A stretch of 53,814 nucleotides of DNA from Pantoea brenneri (lineage in GTDB: Bacteria > Pseudomonadota > Gammaproteobacteria > Enterobacterales > Enterobacteriaceae). Below are positions 24,433 through 32,619 of the stretch, in pieces (position 1 is the stretch's first letter; each line of letters opens with the position of its first letter). Location: contig MIEI01000026.1 in NCBI GenBank assembly GCA_002095305.1, positions 1 to 53,814 on the forward strand, written 5' to 3'. Both the position numbers and the translations under genes were made by a program. The notes beneath the pieces are model-generated. The model was given only the letters and a program-made list of their open reading frames with translations. It searched no databases and was not told where the DNA came from.

Positions 24433-25306
24433 TCAGCGCTTCCAGCTCACCGGCGACGTGTGACAGCGTGCGGCCGTTTTTTCGCAGCAGACCCACCGTG
24501 CGTTTCACCGCCGGGTCGGTCAGCGGCACCGCCGTCAGCGCGGAGTGACCGGCGGTCGGCATCGACATAGCGGGCACGGCAGCAATGCCGAGGCCCGCTT
24601 CAACCATGCCGAGCATCGTGGTGACATGCCGGGTTTCACAGATGCAGGCTTTCTCCGGCACGATATGCTCCAGCGCCTGATCGAGCAGATTGCGGTTGCC
24701 GGAGGTCTTGTCCAGCCCCACCCACTCCTGCTGATAAAACTCCCGCCAGCTCAGGCTCTGTTTTGCCGCGATCGGATGTTCATGCCGACAGGCCGCCACG
24801 TAGGGATCGTCGATCAGCGGCAGAAAATGGACATCGGGCTGCGCCCGGCCGGAAAAGCTAAGGCCGAAATCGGCCTGACCGCCAATCACCGCGTCATAGA
24901 CATTGGCGGCGCTGCTGTCGATTAACTTGACCCGCACCCGTGGATAGCGCGCCTGAAACAGCCGGATGATGTTGGGCATAAAATAATAGGCGGCGGAGGG
25001 CACACAGGCGACGGTGATCAGCCCGGTCCGCGCCAGACTGACCTCACTCAGATCGGCCATCACCTCTTCAAAATCTACCAGCAGCTTGTCTGACCGTTCG
25101 GCAAAGGCGTGGCCTTTTAGCGTCAGGGTGACCCGGCGGGTGGTGCGCTCAAACAAACGGATCCCCAGCGCCGTCTCCAGCTTGTCTATTCTGCGGCTCA
25201 GCGCCGACTGTGACAGGCAGATTGAGTCCGCCGCGAGACGAAAATTGCCATACTCCACCAGCGCGCGAAACGCATAGAGATCGTTGAGATCGATATTAAC
25301 CGGCAT
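24407..25306 (-). CDS. LysR-family transcription regulator
   Basis: LysR regulator of 299 residues: N-terminal helix-turn-helix (YGNFRLAADSICLSQSALSRRI, then LETALGIRLFERTTRR) and a C-terminal inducer-binding domain. AGGAGG lies eight bases before the ATG. It converges on the ModA-like gene and its stop lies inside that gene. It follows the MarR gene on the same strand by 24 bases. The best guess is control of the tricarboxylate transporter pair, but LysR genes usually sit divergent to their targets and this one does not. Confidence 0.85.
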   Translation of the reverse strand: MPVNIDLNDLYAFRALVEYGNFRLAADSICLSQSALSRRIDKLETALGIRLFERTTRRVTLTLKGHAFAERSDKLLVDFEEVMADLSEVSLARTGLITVACVPSAAYYFMPNIIRLFQARYPRVRVKLIDSSAANVYDAVIGGQADFGLSFSGRAQPDVHFLPLIDDPYVAACRHEHPIAAKQSLSWREFYQQEWVGLDKTSGNRNLLDQALEHIVPEKACICETRHVTTMLGMVEAGLGIAAVPAMSMPTAGHSALTAVPLTDPAVKRTVGLLRKNGRTLSHVAGELEALIIEQYQAV

Positions 25307-25330
25307 GGTTGCGTCCTCCTGTCACCTGCA

Positions 25331-25816
25331 TCACGCGTCGTCCCTCTCATCGCCCTGCAAAGCGCTAAAGTCGCTCACAAATTGCTGCAACAACTGTTCC
25401 AGTGTGGCACGATCGCTCTGCGGCCAGTGGTCGAACACCCGCTGGTAGATCTGCGCCCGTTGCGCATCGATTTTATCGGTCATCGCTTTACCGGCCTGGG
25501 TAATTGCCGCCTCGTTGATCCGCTTATCCGCGGCATTTTTTTGTCGCTGCACCAGGCCAGTCTCTTCCAGCTTCGCCACCTGTCGGCTGACGGTGGTGTA
25601 ATCACGCCCGACCCGATCGGCGAGCTCTCCGACCCCGATCGGTCCGAACCGGCCAACCTGCACCAGCAGCGGGAACAGGGCGCGATCAAGCTCAATGCCC
25701 GCGCCTCTGATCATCGCCAGATCGCGCTGTGGCCGGTTAAAGGCAGCCACAATGGTGAGTAAGCTGTTATGCAGCGCATCGAACGATGAATTATGTGTAT
25801 TTTGCACTTTTTTCAT
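25331..25816 (-). CDS. MarR-family transcription regulator
   Basis: Winged-helix MarR protein of about 161 residues; the DNA-binding part is IGVGELADRVGRDYTTVSRQ with the wing at KNAADKRINEAAIT. Start at 25816 has GGATGG upstream; an ATG three codons earlier is possible. It is divergent from a zinc-free quinone oxidoreductase-like gene, the common layout where MarR represses the oxidoreductase and is released by electrophiles or quinones. A small palindrome in the shared promoter may be its operator. Confidence 0.85.
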   Translation of the reverse strand: MKKVQNTHNSSFDALHNSLLTIVAAFNRPQRDLAMIRGAGIELDRALFPLLVQVGRFGPIGVGELADRVGRDYTTVSRQVAKLEETGLVQRQKNAADKRINEAAITQAGKAMTDKIDAQRAQIYQRVFDHWPQSDRATLEQLLQQFVSDFSALQGDERDDA

Positions 25817-25844
25817 TGACGCCATCCAGAGGCAGGAATAATGT

Positions 25845-25857
25845 GTGTACTCTACAC
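25845..25857. promoter_or_regulatory. Candidate MarR operator
   Basis: GTGTA-CTC-TACAC, a perfect five-base inverted repeat in the 70-base region between the divergent MarR and oxidoreductase genes. Confidence 0.4.
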
Positions 25858-25888
25858 CTATTTAACCGCAGACAGAAGGCCGCAATCC

Positions 25889-26824
25889 ATGAAAGCAGCA
25901 ATAATCGATCGGGCAGGCGCGACACCCTACTACGGTGATTTTCCCGAACCGCAGGCAGCAGCAGGCCAGCAGCGGGTGACGGTGAAAGCCGCCGCCATCA
26001 GCCAGCTGGCAAAATCACGCGCGGCTGGCACCCATTACAGTGGCGCGGCAGGCTATCCGTTGATTCCCGGTATTGATGGCACCGGCTACCTCGATAACGG
26101 CGATGCGGTCTATTTTCTGGCGTTCGACGCAGGCTGGGGCAGCATGGCGCAGCGCACCCTGGTGCGAAGCGAGTGCCTGATTGCGCTGCCGCCAACGCTT
26201 GATCCGGTGGTCGCTGCGGCTATCGCCAATCCGGGGATGTCATCCTGGACCGCACTGACCCGTCGGGCGGCGCTGCGGCCCGGTGAAACGGTGCTGATTA
26301 ACGGCGCGACCGGCACCTCTGGCCGGCTGGCGATCCGCATTGCCCGCAGTCTGGGCGCGGGAAAAATCATTGCCTCCGGCCGCAACAGTGAAACGCTGCA
26401 ACAGCTGCAGCAGGAAGGAGCCGATATCACCCTGACGCTGGCGGCGCTGGCGACCGACCTGCCCGCCCTGATGGCAGAAGGCATTGATGTCGTGCTGGAT
26501 TACCTGTGGGGAGAGAGCGCGCTGGCGATCATGACGGCCGCAGTCAGCGGCGGCGACAAGGTGGTGCGTTTTGTGCAGATTGGGTCGCTGAGCGGTCAGG
26601 AGATTCCGCTGCACAGCAAATTGCTGCGCGCCTCCGGGCTGACGCTGATGGGCAGCGGCCTTGGCAGCGTCGCCGACAGCGAGCTGATCGCCTCAATCGG
26701 CGAAATGCTGCAGGCCGCCGGGCCTCACCACTTTTCGGTGCCCTTCCGGGCGCGTCCGTTAAGCGAGGTTGCGCAGGCGTGGGATGAAGACGACAGCCGC
26801 TGCCGGACGGTGTTTACCCTGTAA
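25889..26824 (+). CDS. Quinone oxidoreductase/zinc-independent alcohol dehydrogenase-like protein
   Basis: Medium-chain dehydrogenase/reductase of 311 residues. It has the GroES-like N-terminal domain (AISQLAKSRAAGTHYSG, GYPLIPGIDGTGYL) and a Rossmann domain with INGATGTSGRLAIRIARSLGA. The zinc ligands of classical alcohol dehydrogenases are absent, so a NADPH quinone or enal reductase is likely. The start at 25889 gives the canonical MKAAIID; the upstream frame extension overlaps the promoter. Divergent from MarR, which is its likely repressor. Confidence 0.8.
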   Translation: MKAAIIDRAGATPYYGDFPEPQAAAGQQRVTVKAAAISQLAKSRAAGTHYSGAAGYPLIPGIDGTGYLDNGDAVYFLAFDAGWGSMAQRTLVRSECLIALPPTLDPVVAAAIANPGMSSWTALTRRAALRPGETVLINGATGTSGRLAIRIARSLGAGKIIASGRNSETLQQLQQEGADITLTLAALATDLPALMAEGIDVVLDYLWGESALAIMTAAVSGGDKVVRFVQIGSLSGQEIPLHSKLLRASGLTLMGSGLGSVADSELIASIGEMLQAAGPHHFSVPFRARPLSEVAQAWDEDDSRCRTVFTL

Positions 26825-26838
26825 TGTGCCTGGCCGCT

Positions 26839-27279
26839 TCAGCGCGACGGGTCCAGCGGATGCAAAAAGCGCTCTGGATAATCGGGGGTAATTGCCTGCT
26901 GACTGTCGTAGCGGCCAAACAGCTTGTAGCGATTCAGGGCGATACGATCGTAGGCAAAATTACTGATGGCATCCGGAAAATGGCGCAACACGCTGAGGCC
27001 GCGCCACGGTGCCGGCATATGCTGCATCACGCGGAATACCGCCTGCGCCCGCAGCCAGTGCTGATTATCGGCGATATAGACAATGGTGCTGACGTTCTCC
27101 TGCGGTAATCCGGCCCAGCACAGCAGCGCCTTGCCCTGCTCGCTCTGTACCGCCGCAAAACGAACCTGCCGCGCCAGTCGATGGCGCAGCAGGAACCGGA
27201 CCCAGCCATTGCACAGCTTACAGACGCCGTCATACAGCACGGCGCTCTCACCGGTTTGCAGATAAGGGGGTGATGACAT
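26839..27279 (-). CDS. DCC-family (DUF393) thiol-disulfide oxidoreductase-like protein
   Basis: A 146-residue DCC protein, named from its motif, here YDGVCKLCNGWVRF near residue 16, in which the two cysteines form a thioredoxin-like CxxC. Substrate and partner unknown. The start at 27279 (GAGGAG upstream) gives MSSPPYLQTG and overlaps the preceding P-loop kinase gene by 32 bases on the same strand, so it is probably the last gene of the PTS operon, or co-transcribed with it. It converges on the oxidoreductase gene. Confidence 0.75.
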   Translation of the reverse strand: MSSPPYLQTGESAVLYDGVCKLCNGWVRFLLRHRLARQVRFAAVQSEQGKALLCWAGLPQENVSTIVYIADNQHWLRAQAVFRVMQHMPAPWRGLSVLRHFPDAISNFAYDRIALNRYKLFGRYDSQQAITPDYPERFLHPLDPSR

Positions 27280-27871
27280 GCTGCAACTCCTCACTCGTCG
27301 GACATTGAGGTGAAGTGTAGCTGTTTCTCTCCAGCTGTTGCTGTAACCAGCGGGCCACCGCCAGCTCATCCTGCGCGCTGGCGTTGACCCGCAGCACCGG
27401 CCCCAGCGCCATTGGCTCTGCCTGTTGCGCCAGCTGGCGCAGTTCGGGCAGATATTCCGCGCCGGGATGGCCGGGCAGCCGCTGCGATAGCCGCGCCTGG
27501 TAACGCGCCACTGCCGCCTCCGGGGCGATCTGCATCCACAGCTCCAGCACCGCGCCGACGCCAGCCTGCTGCAGGCCCTGTTCCAGCACCGCGCGTGACT
27601 GAAAGCCAAACCAGGCGTCAATCAGCCAGATCTGACTGGCCGGTGCCTGACCGACAATGTTCCAGATCGCCTGATAGGCAGCGCAGCCGAGCTGCCGGTT
27701 ACGCTGCCGGTCGACCGGCGCAAAGCAGGCCATAAAGGGTTCCTTCAGGCTGTCGAGCGTCAGCACCGGCCAGCCGAAGCGGTGCGACAGCGCACGTGTC
27801 AGGGTACTTTTTCCCGAGGCCGGGATTCCGTTTACCAGCACCACGCGTTTTAACGGGGTTGTTGTCGTCAT
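27248..27871 (-). CDS. P-loop kinase-like protein in PTS operon
   Basis: P-loop NTPase of 207 residues. Walker A is NGIPASGKSTLTRALSHRFG near residue 14; QIWLIDAWFGFQ may be the Walker B strand; AVARYQARLSQRLPGHP is a likely LID. Comparable to adenylylsulfate/gluconate kinase folds; the acceptor is unknown. It starts at an ATGA overlap with the EIIA gene, so it belongs to the PTS-PFK-aldolase operon. It may phosphorylate a substrate or product of that pathway, which is inference. Confidence 0.75.
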   Translation of the reverse strand: MTTTTPLKRVVLVNGIPASGKSTLTRALSHRFGWPVLTLDSLKEPFMACFAPVDRQRNRQLGCAAYQAIWNIVGQAPASQIWLIDAWFGFQSRAVLEQGLQQAGVGAVLELWMQIAPEAAVARYQARLSQRLPGHPGAEYLPELRQLAQQAEPMALGPVLRVNASAQDELAVARWLQQQLERNSYTSPQCPTSEELQHVITPLSANR

Positions 27872-28305
27872 AAGATATCAATGACCTCCGCGGCGCTGCG
27901 GGCCTGACGTAATCTGACCAGCGTCTCTTCATCTTCCAGCAGCGAGACAATGGCGCGGATGCCCTCTTCGATATGCGCATTACTGTCGCGCGCGCCGAAC
28001 ATAATCACGATGTCCGCTTTTTCACTGCCGGCAAACGAGATCGGCTGCGCCAGTACAATCAGGCTGAAGCAGTCGCGGATCACACCGGCTTCCGGCCGGG
28101 CATGCGGCATGGCGATGCCTTCGTCAAACACGTAATACGCGCCGTGAGTCAGCGTATTGGCGATCACCTCTGCCGGATAGCGCGCCTCAAGGTAGCCGCC
28201 GCTGACCAGCGGTTCGGCGGCCAGCGCGATCACCTGACGCCAGTCCGTGGCGTCAATTCCGACCTGAATCGCGTTAGCTTGTTGCAATAGCTGCTTAATG
28301 CTCAT
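27868..28305 (-). CDS. PTS EIIA component, fructose/mannitol-ascorbate type
   Basis: Phosphotransferase EIIA domain of 145 residues; the phosphorylated histidine is H68 in GIAMPHARPE. It passes phosphate from HPr to the EIIB encoded upstream in the same operon. Domain is PTS_EIIA_2, as in UlaC. GGAG precedes the start. The small 89-residue gene is ten bases upstream. Confidence 0.85.
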   Translation of the reverse strand: MSIKQLLQQANAIQVGIDATDWRQVIALAAEPLVSGGYLEARYPAEVIANTLTHGAYYVFDEGIAMPHARPEAGVIRDCFSLIVLAQPISFAGSEKADIVIMFGARDSNAHIEEGIRAIVSLLEDEETLVRLRQARSAAEVIDIL

Positions 28306-28314
28306 CCACTCTCC

Positions 28315-28584
28315 TTAAATCGACTGGCGAACCACATTGCGTAATTCATCGATTTTGACAAACAGCGCATCAATTTCATTTCGGTAGCGACGGCTTTTGG
28401 CAAATAAGCTTAATGCCCGGTTATATTCCAGCATTAATTGCTTCTGCGTCTCGCCATCACGCGGATTGGCAGCCAGTTTATTTTCCAGTTCGGTAATTTT
28501 CTCGCGGCTGGCTTGCGCCTGCTGGTCCTGCTGTTCCGCATCCGGCTGTTCAGCTGGCGGCGACTTTTTTAAGAATCCAAACAT
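28315..28584 (-). CDS. Small coiled-coil protein of unknown function in PTS operon
   Basis: Not recognised as a characterised family. The 89-residue protein begins MFGFLKKSPPAEQPDAEQQD, then has a heptad-like helical stretch (REKITELENKLAANP, LMLEYNRALSLFAKSRRY, IDALFVKIDELRNVV) predicted to form a coiled coil. GGAGACG precedes the ATG. It sits between the aldolase and EIIA genes. No signal peptide; cytosolic. Confidence 0.7.
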   Translation of the reverse strand: MFGFLKKSPPAEQPDAEQQDQQAQASREKITELENKLAANPRDGETQKQLMLEYNRALSLFAKSRRYRNEIDALFVKIDELRNVVRQSI

Positions 28585-28700
28585 AGCGTCTCCTGCCCCG
28601 ACCGGCGCCGGGGCACCTCAGGTTAATACTTAATAAAGAACCAGATTCAACAGATCGACTGACCGCTGATTCAGGTCGGCCGCGCCCTCAGACCGGGCGA

Positions 28701-29543
28701 TTAACGGAACAACTGCATCTTCTCAACCAGCACGCTGGTCACCGCATCATTGGCCGGTACCAGAAAATTACGCACGCTGTCGTTGACCTTGCCTTTTTCA
28801 AAGCTGGTTTTGCATTGTGCGACCCACTGCACATTCATTTCCGTGCCGACGTTGACCTTTTCAATGCCGCTGCGCACCGCTAAACGCATATCTTCGTCAC
28901 TGACGCCGGTCCCGCCGTGCAGTACCAGCGGCGTGTGGGTGGCGGCGGTAATGTCCGCCAGCCGCTGATGCTGAATATGCGCTTTACCGGTATACAGGCC
29001 ATGCACCGTGCCGATCGAAATCGCCAGCATATCGACGCCGGTCTCCTCCACGAAGCGTCTGGCATCCTCTACCGGGGTGAAGGCAATTGCCTCCATTTCG
29101 ACGCATTTGCCATCTTCTGAACCGCCAATCGCCCCGAGTTCCGCCTCTACCGAGACGTTGTGCGGCCGCGCCATGTCGATGACCCGACGGGTGTTGGCGA
29201 TATTCTCCTCAATCGGCAGATGCGATCCGTCATACATCACCGAGCTAAAACCGGCGTCGATGGCGGTCTGAATCGCCGCCAGGTCGGAACAGTGATCAAG
29301 GTGCAGACAGGTCGGGACGCCGGTGCTTTCTGACAATGATTTAATCGCATCGACCAGCAGTTTATGACCCAGGTATTTCGCCGTACCGGTGGAGATCTGA
29401 ATCATTAACGGGCTGTTGGTTTTTTCCGCCGCTTTAAAATAGGCCGGCAGCATCTCCAGGCAGTGCAGGTTAAACGAGCCGACCGCTTTAAAATCGCGTT
29501 GCTTAGCCAGCTGTAACAGATCGGCGAAATTATAAAGTTTCAT
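28701..29543 (-). CDS. Class II ketose-bisphosphate aldolase (KbaY/GatY/Fba type)
   Basis: Zinc-dependent aldolase of 280 residues that splits a ketohexose 1,6-bisphosphate (fructose, tagatose or an epimer) to DHAP and glyceraldehyde 3-phosphate. Zinc and catalytic blocks: HLDHCSDLAAIQ near residue 80, SVMYDGSHLPIEEN, SVEAELGAIGGSEDG, AISIGTVHGLYTG and LHGGTGVSDED. The start is the ATG at 29543 with GAGG upstream; the longer frame is not used. It overlaps the end of the EIIC gene by 14 bases, so both are co-translated. The PFK-type kinase upstream would provide its bisphosphate substrate. Confidence 0.85.
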   Translation of the reverse strand: MKLYNFADLLQLAKQRDFKAVGSFNLHCLEMLPAYFKAAEKTNSPLMIQISTGTAKYLGHKLLVDAIKSLSESTGVPTCLHLDHCSDLAAIQTAIDAGFSSVMYDGSHLPIEENIANTRRVIDMARPHNVSVEAELGAIGGSEDGKCVEMEAIAFTPVEDARRFVEETGVDMLAISIGTVHGLYTGKAHIQHQRLADITAATHTPLVLHGGTGVSDEDMRLAVRSGIEKVNVGTEMNVQWVAQCKTSFEKGKVNDSVRNFLVPANDAVTSVLVEKMQLFR

Positions 29544-30863
29544 GGATTTTTTCCTCTTGTGGCTTAGTGGATTTCCCGTTAACAAACCAGGCGAGTGCAG
29601 TAACGAAAGCGATAAACAGGGCGACAAACAGCCAGTTGTTCTGGAAGGCGTGGCCGAGTACCAGACCGGTGCTGATCACGTCGGAATCGCTGAAGGTCAC
29701 GCCGGTGAAGCCGTAGCTCTCCAGCATCGGAACCAGAATTGCCGGCAGCAGCGTGATGAACAGGCCGTGGACAAAGCCGCCAATCATCGCCCGGCGGTGC
29801 CGCCCGCGAAGAAGTTGGTCAGCAGCCCGGGCAGGATCATCGCCAGGCCAAACATCGGGAAGACCAGCATGCCGACGATGGAGCCGAGCGTGGTGGCAAG
29901 GAAGCCGACAATCACCGCGTTTGGCGCGTAGGGAAACATCACCGGGCAGTCGAGCGCCGGTTTAGCGTCCGGTACCACCCGCATCGCAATCCCACGGAAA
30001 GCCGGCACCAGCTCGTTAAGCAGCAGACGCACCCCGCTGTAGAGCACGAACACCCCGGCGACGAACTGAATCGCCTGCATAAAGGCGTACATCAGGTAGT
30101 TCATGCCGTTGCTGTACTGGGCAATAAACGCCGGGCCGGCCGCCAGCGCCGGGATCAGGTACATCGGTACCATCACCAGCGCCATCGACAGATAGGTGTC
30201 CTGCAGGAACTTGAAGTTATCCGGCAGCTTCAGGTCTTCGGTTGAGCGCGACCCTTTACCGACCACCTTCGCCACCGCTGCCGTCACCAGATACCCGATG
30301 GTGCAGAAGTGGCCCAGCGCGACATCATCAGAGTCGGTAATCCGCCGCACCACCGGCTGCGCCAGTGCAGGCATCACCACTGCCATAATCCCGCCGAAAA
30401 TGCCGCCGGTCAGGATCAGTGGCAGACCGCTCAGCCCCGCCTTGTAGCCAATCACCGCACCAATCGTTGCCATCCACAGCAGCGCCTGGCCGGTGAGGAA
30501 GATGTACTTAAACGGCGTCAGGCGAGCGATGATGATGTTGACGATAAAAATCACCAGCAGGGTCAACGCCACCTCCGATCCCAGTTCACGGTTGGCCAGC
30601 CCGGCAATCGCCGCCACATCGGTGATATAGCCCTGCATCCCGAAGCCGTGGGTAAATATGGTGTTAAGGAAGGTCAGCGTGCCGACAATAATATTGATAC
30701 CGGCCATCATAATTAAAAAGCCCAGCAGGGTTTTAAAGGTGCCTTCCACCACCTTGCCGGCCGATTTTTTCTGCAGCAGCAGACCAATCAGGGCAATAAA
30801 GGCGATCAGAATCGACGCCTGCCCTAATAAGTCTTTTACCAGGAAGTCGATCACACTATTCAT
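29530..30863 (-). CDS. PTS EIIC, ascorbate (UlaA/SgaT) type (one-base frameshift)
   Basis: Membrane channel of a phosphotransferase system, of the UlaA type, with about ten hydrophobic segments. Early text VIDFLVKDLLGQASILIAFI and GYITDVAAIAGLANRELGSE, then PFKYIFLTGQALLWMA and ALGHFCTIGYL are typical. The frame breaks at 29790-29792 (CCC on the plus strand): one more base restores AGGTAGAMIGGFVHGLFITL and the last helices, giving about 445 residues. Substrate unknown: relatives carry ascorbate, but no ascorbate-6-phosphate lactonase or UlaDEF is present, while a PFK and an aldolase are, which suggests a ketohexose or related sugar. Confidence 0.8.
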
Positions 30864-31170
30864 GGGCAGCGACCTTCATGTTGCGTTCTTTTAAAAAGGC
30901 CACGATCTTTTGCTCAATTTCCGATTTATCGGTAAGCTTGTTGAGAATAATGACCCGTTTAATCTGTTCCGGACTGGCATCGGCATTTAATACATCGGCA
31001 AACGCTTTTTGCGTCAGGATCATGTCTGATTTAAACGCGTTGGCTTCAGAAATGGTGGTGTGGTCAATATCCGCGTCAATTTCCAGTTTCTTTAATACCG
31101 CTTTTGCGCTCATCTCAATCGCAAAACTGGATCCTAATCCGCAGCCACAGACACATAAAATTTTCAGCAT
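30856..31170 (-). CDS. PTS EIIB, ascorbate (UlaB) type
   Basis: EIIB of 104 residues with the phosphocysteine loop CGCGLGSSFAIEMS near residue 8, matching the CGNGLGSS of UlaB-type proteins. It receives phosphate from EIIA and passes it to the sugar inside the EIIC channel. It overlaps the EIIC start by eight bases and follows the PFK gene by ten bases. AGGAG lies upstream. Confidence 0.9.
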   Translation of the reverse strand: MLKILCVCGCGLGSSFAIEMSAKAVLKKLEIDADIDHTTISEANAFKSDMILTQKAFADVLNADASPEQIKRVIILNKLTDKSEIEQKIVAFLKERNMKVAAHE

Positions 31171-31180
31171 GGTTTTCTCC

Positions 31181-32161
31181 TCACAGAATTTGCAGTTGTT
31201 TAGCGAGCTTGTAATGATGCCCGTCGGTATCGACCAGGCGTTTTTGCATGCTTATTAAATCAATCGGAATCGGTTTATTACTGCCATTAATAATCACCGC
31301 TTTATTGCGCATTCCTGACTGAATACAACGCACCACTTCACTGGCCATAATGGTGCCCTGATAAATTTCCTCGCAGGTGGGTTCACCATTACGCAGCCCG
31401 TAACCGAGAATGGTTTTGCGGATGCGGACGCCAATTAACGGTTCCAGCTGTTTGATTAAGGTATCGATCGCCCCCTGAAAACCGGGTGAATATTCACGGG
31501 TGTAGCCCTCTGAGCAGAGGATCACCACGCTGTTCTGCTGCGCCAGCCGCTGGGTGATGCGTTGTGCCAGCTGCGGCAGTGGGATCTGACACTCCGGGAT
31601 CAGCGCAAAATCGGCATTGGATTTTAACGCCGACTGCAGGGTTAACTCGCCGCAATAGCCACCGAGCAACTCCAGCATAAAGACCCGTCCGGGTAATGCC
31701 CGGCCGGTATTACGCAGCTTCGCCACCTCTTTTAATACCTGCTCGCAGGCGGTGGAAAAACCGAGCGTATAATCACTGCCAAATACATCGTTATCAATCG
31801 TCATGCCGACGCCAAAACAATTGACGCCAGATTCCGACAGGGTATGCAGAAATTGCAGCGACCCGTCACCGCCCGCCATGATTAATACTTCAATCCGTGC
31901 GCTCTTTAGCTGGCGGGCAATCATTTCATATTCACTGCGCAGCAATTTTTTTTGCGTCCGTCCCGATTGCATCACCGGGATCGGGGCGATAGAAAAGTCG
32001 AGCAGATCACGCTGACTAATATCCCGATGGCAATGGTTTAATAAACCGGGTATGCCGCCGTCAAATATCACGATCTCTGCCTGGGTCAGTCGGCCGACCT
32101 GAAAAACAAAATTATTAATGCCGCTGACATCGCCACCGCTGATCACTATTCCGATTCGCAT
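31181..32161 (-). CDS. 6-phosphofructokinase-family kinase in PTS operon
   Basis: Phosphofructokinase of 326 residues, first gene of the PTS operon. ATP-binding GGDGS at residues 97-101 (the glycine marks ATP rather than pyrophosphate use), catalytic TIDNDV at 121-126, and MLELLGGYCGEL in place of the usual MEVMGR-x-CG, so a substrate-contacting arginine is missing. The GYxQRGG segment is changed to GYGLRNGEPTC. These changes suggest a phosphosugar other than fructose 6-phosphate. GGGGGGA precedes the ATG at 32161. Presumed role: turning the PTS-made sugar 6-phosphate to a bisphosphate for the aldolase. Confidence 0.8.
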   Translation of the reverse strand: MRIGIVISGGDVSGINNFVFQVGRLTQAEIVIFDGGIPGLLNHCHRDISQRDLLDFSIAPIPVMQSGRTQKKLLRSEYEMIARQLKSARIEVLIMAGGDGSLQFLHTLSESGVNCFGVGMTIDNDVFGSDYTLGFSTACEQVLKEVAKLRNTGRALPGRVFMLELLGGYCGELTLQSALKSNADFALIPECQIPLPQLAQRITQRLAQQNSVVILCSEGYTREYSPGFQGAIDTLIKQLEPLIGVRIRKTILGYGLRNGEPTCEEIYQGTIMASEVVRCIQSGMRNKAVIINGSNKPIPIDLISMQKRLVDTDGHHYKLAKQLQIL

Positions 32162-32619
32162 TATTTCCCCCCGCTGGCTTAATTGGTGCCGGGTTTCATT
32201 GTTCCGGGATAAGGCGTTGTTATTTGCAACGGAGATCACAGTTACGAGCGGTATTTTCCAGGTGTGATGATTGACAGCGCTTTATTACTGAGCTTATTTG
32301 TGATCGTTATCACAATTAACATCGCTGGCAGGCTCGACGTGAATCCTGATATATCAGCGGGTTAGCTAACGGAGCCGGGGAATATTGTGGTCGGCAATCG
32401 ATCTGCCGATCGACTGGCGATCTGTCATAACAAATCTGTGATTTTCACCTCATTTTTTACGGTTCGGCGGCTATTTCCGTCGGGTCTCCGGGGTGAATAG
32501 CCGATTAAAAACGCCGCAACCGCCGCTATTTTTGTTATTTCGATGGCGATCAATGATTGACAGTGGAATGTCGCTGGCTGTCCAATGAGACCCCTTGTTA
32601 ACCAAAATAATGAGATGAA
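32162..32619. other. Divergent control region of PTS operon and dld
   Basis: No gene seen. It contains one excellent CRP site (32299-32314). Runs of AT-rich sequence flank it; other promoter parts cannot be fixed confidently. Confidence 0.5.
32299..32314. promoter_or_regulatory. CRP-cAMP binding site
   Basis: TGTGATCGTTATCACA is a perfect TGTGA-N6-TCACA palindrome with A/T flanks. It lies about 140 bases upstream of the PFK start and about 305 bases upstream of dld, fitting catabolite control of the PTS operon. Confidence 0.85.
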
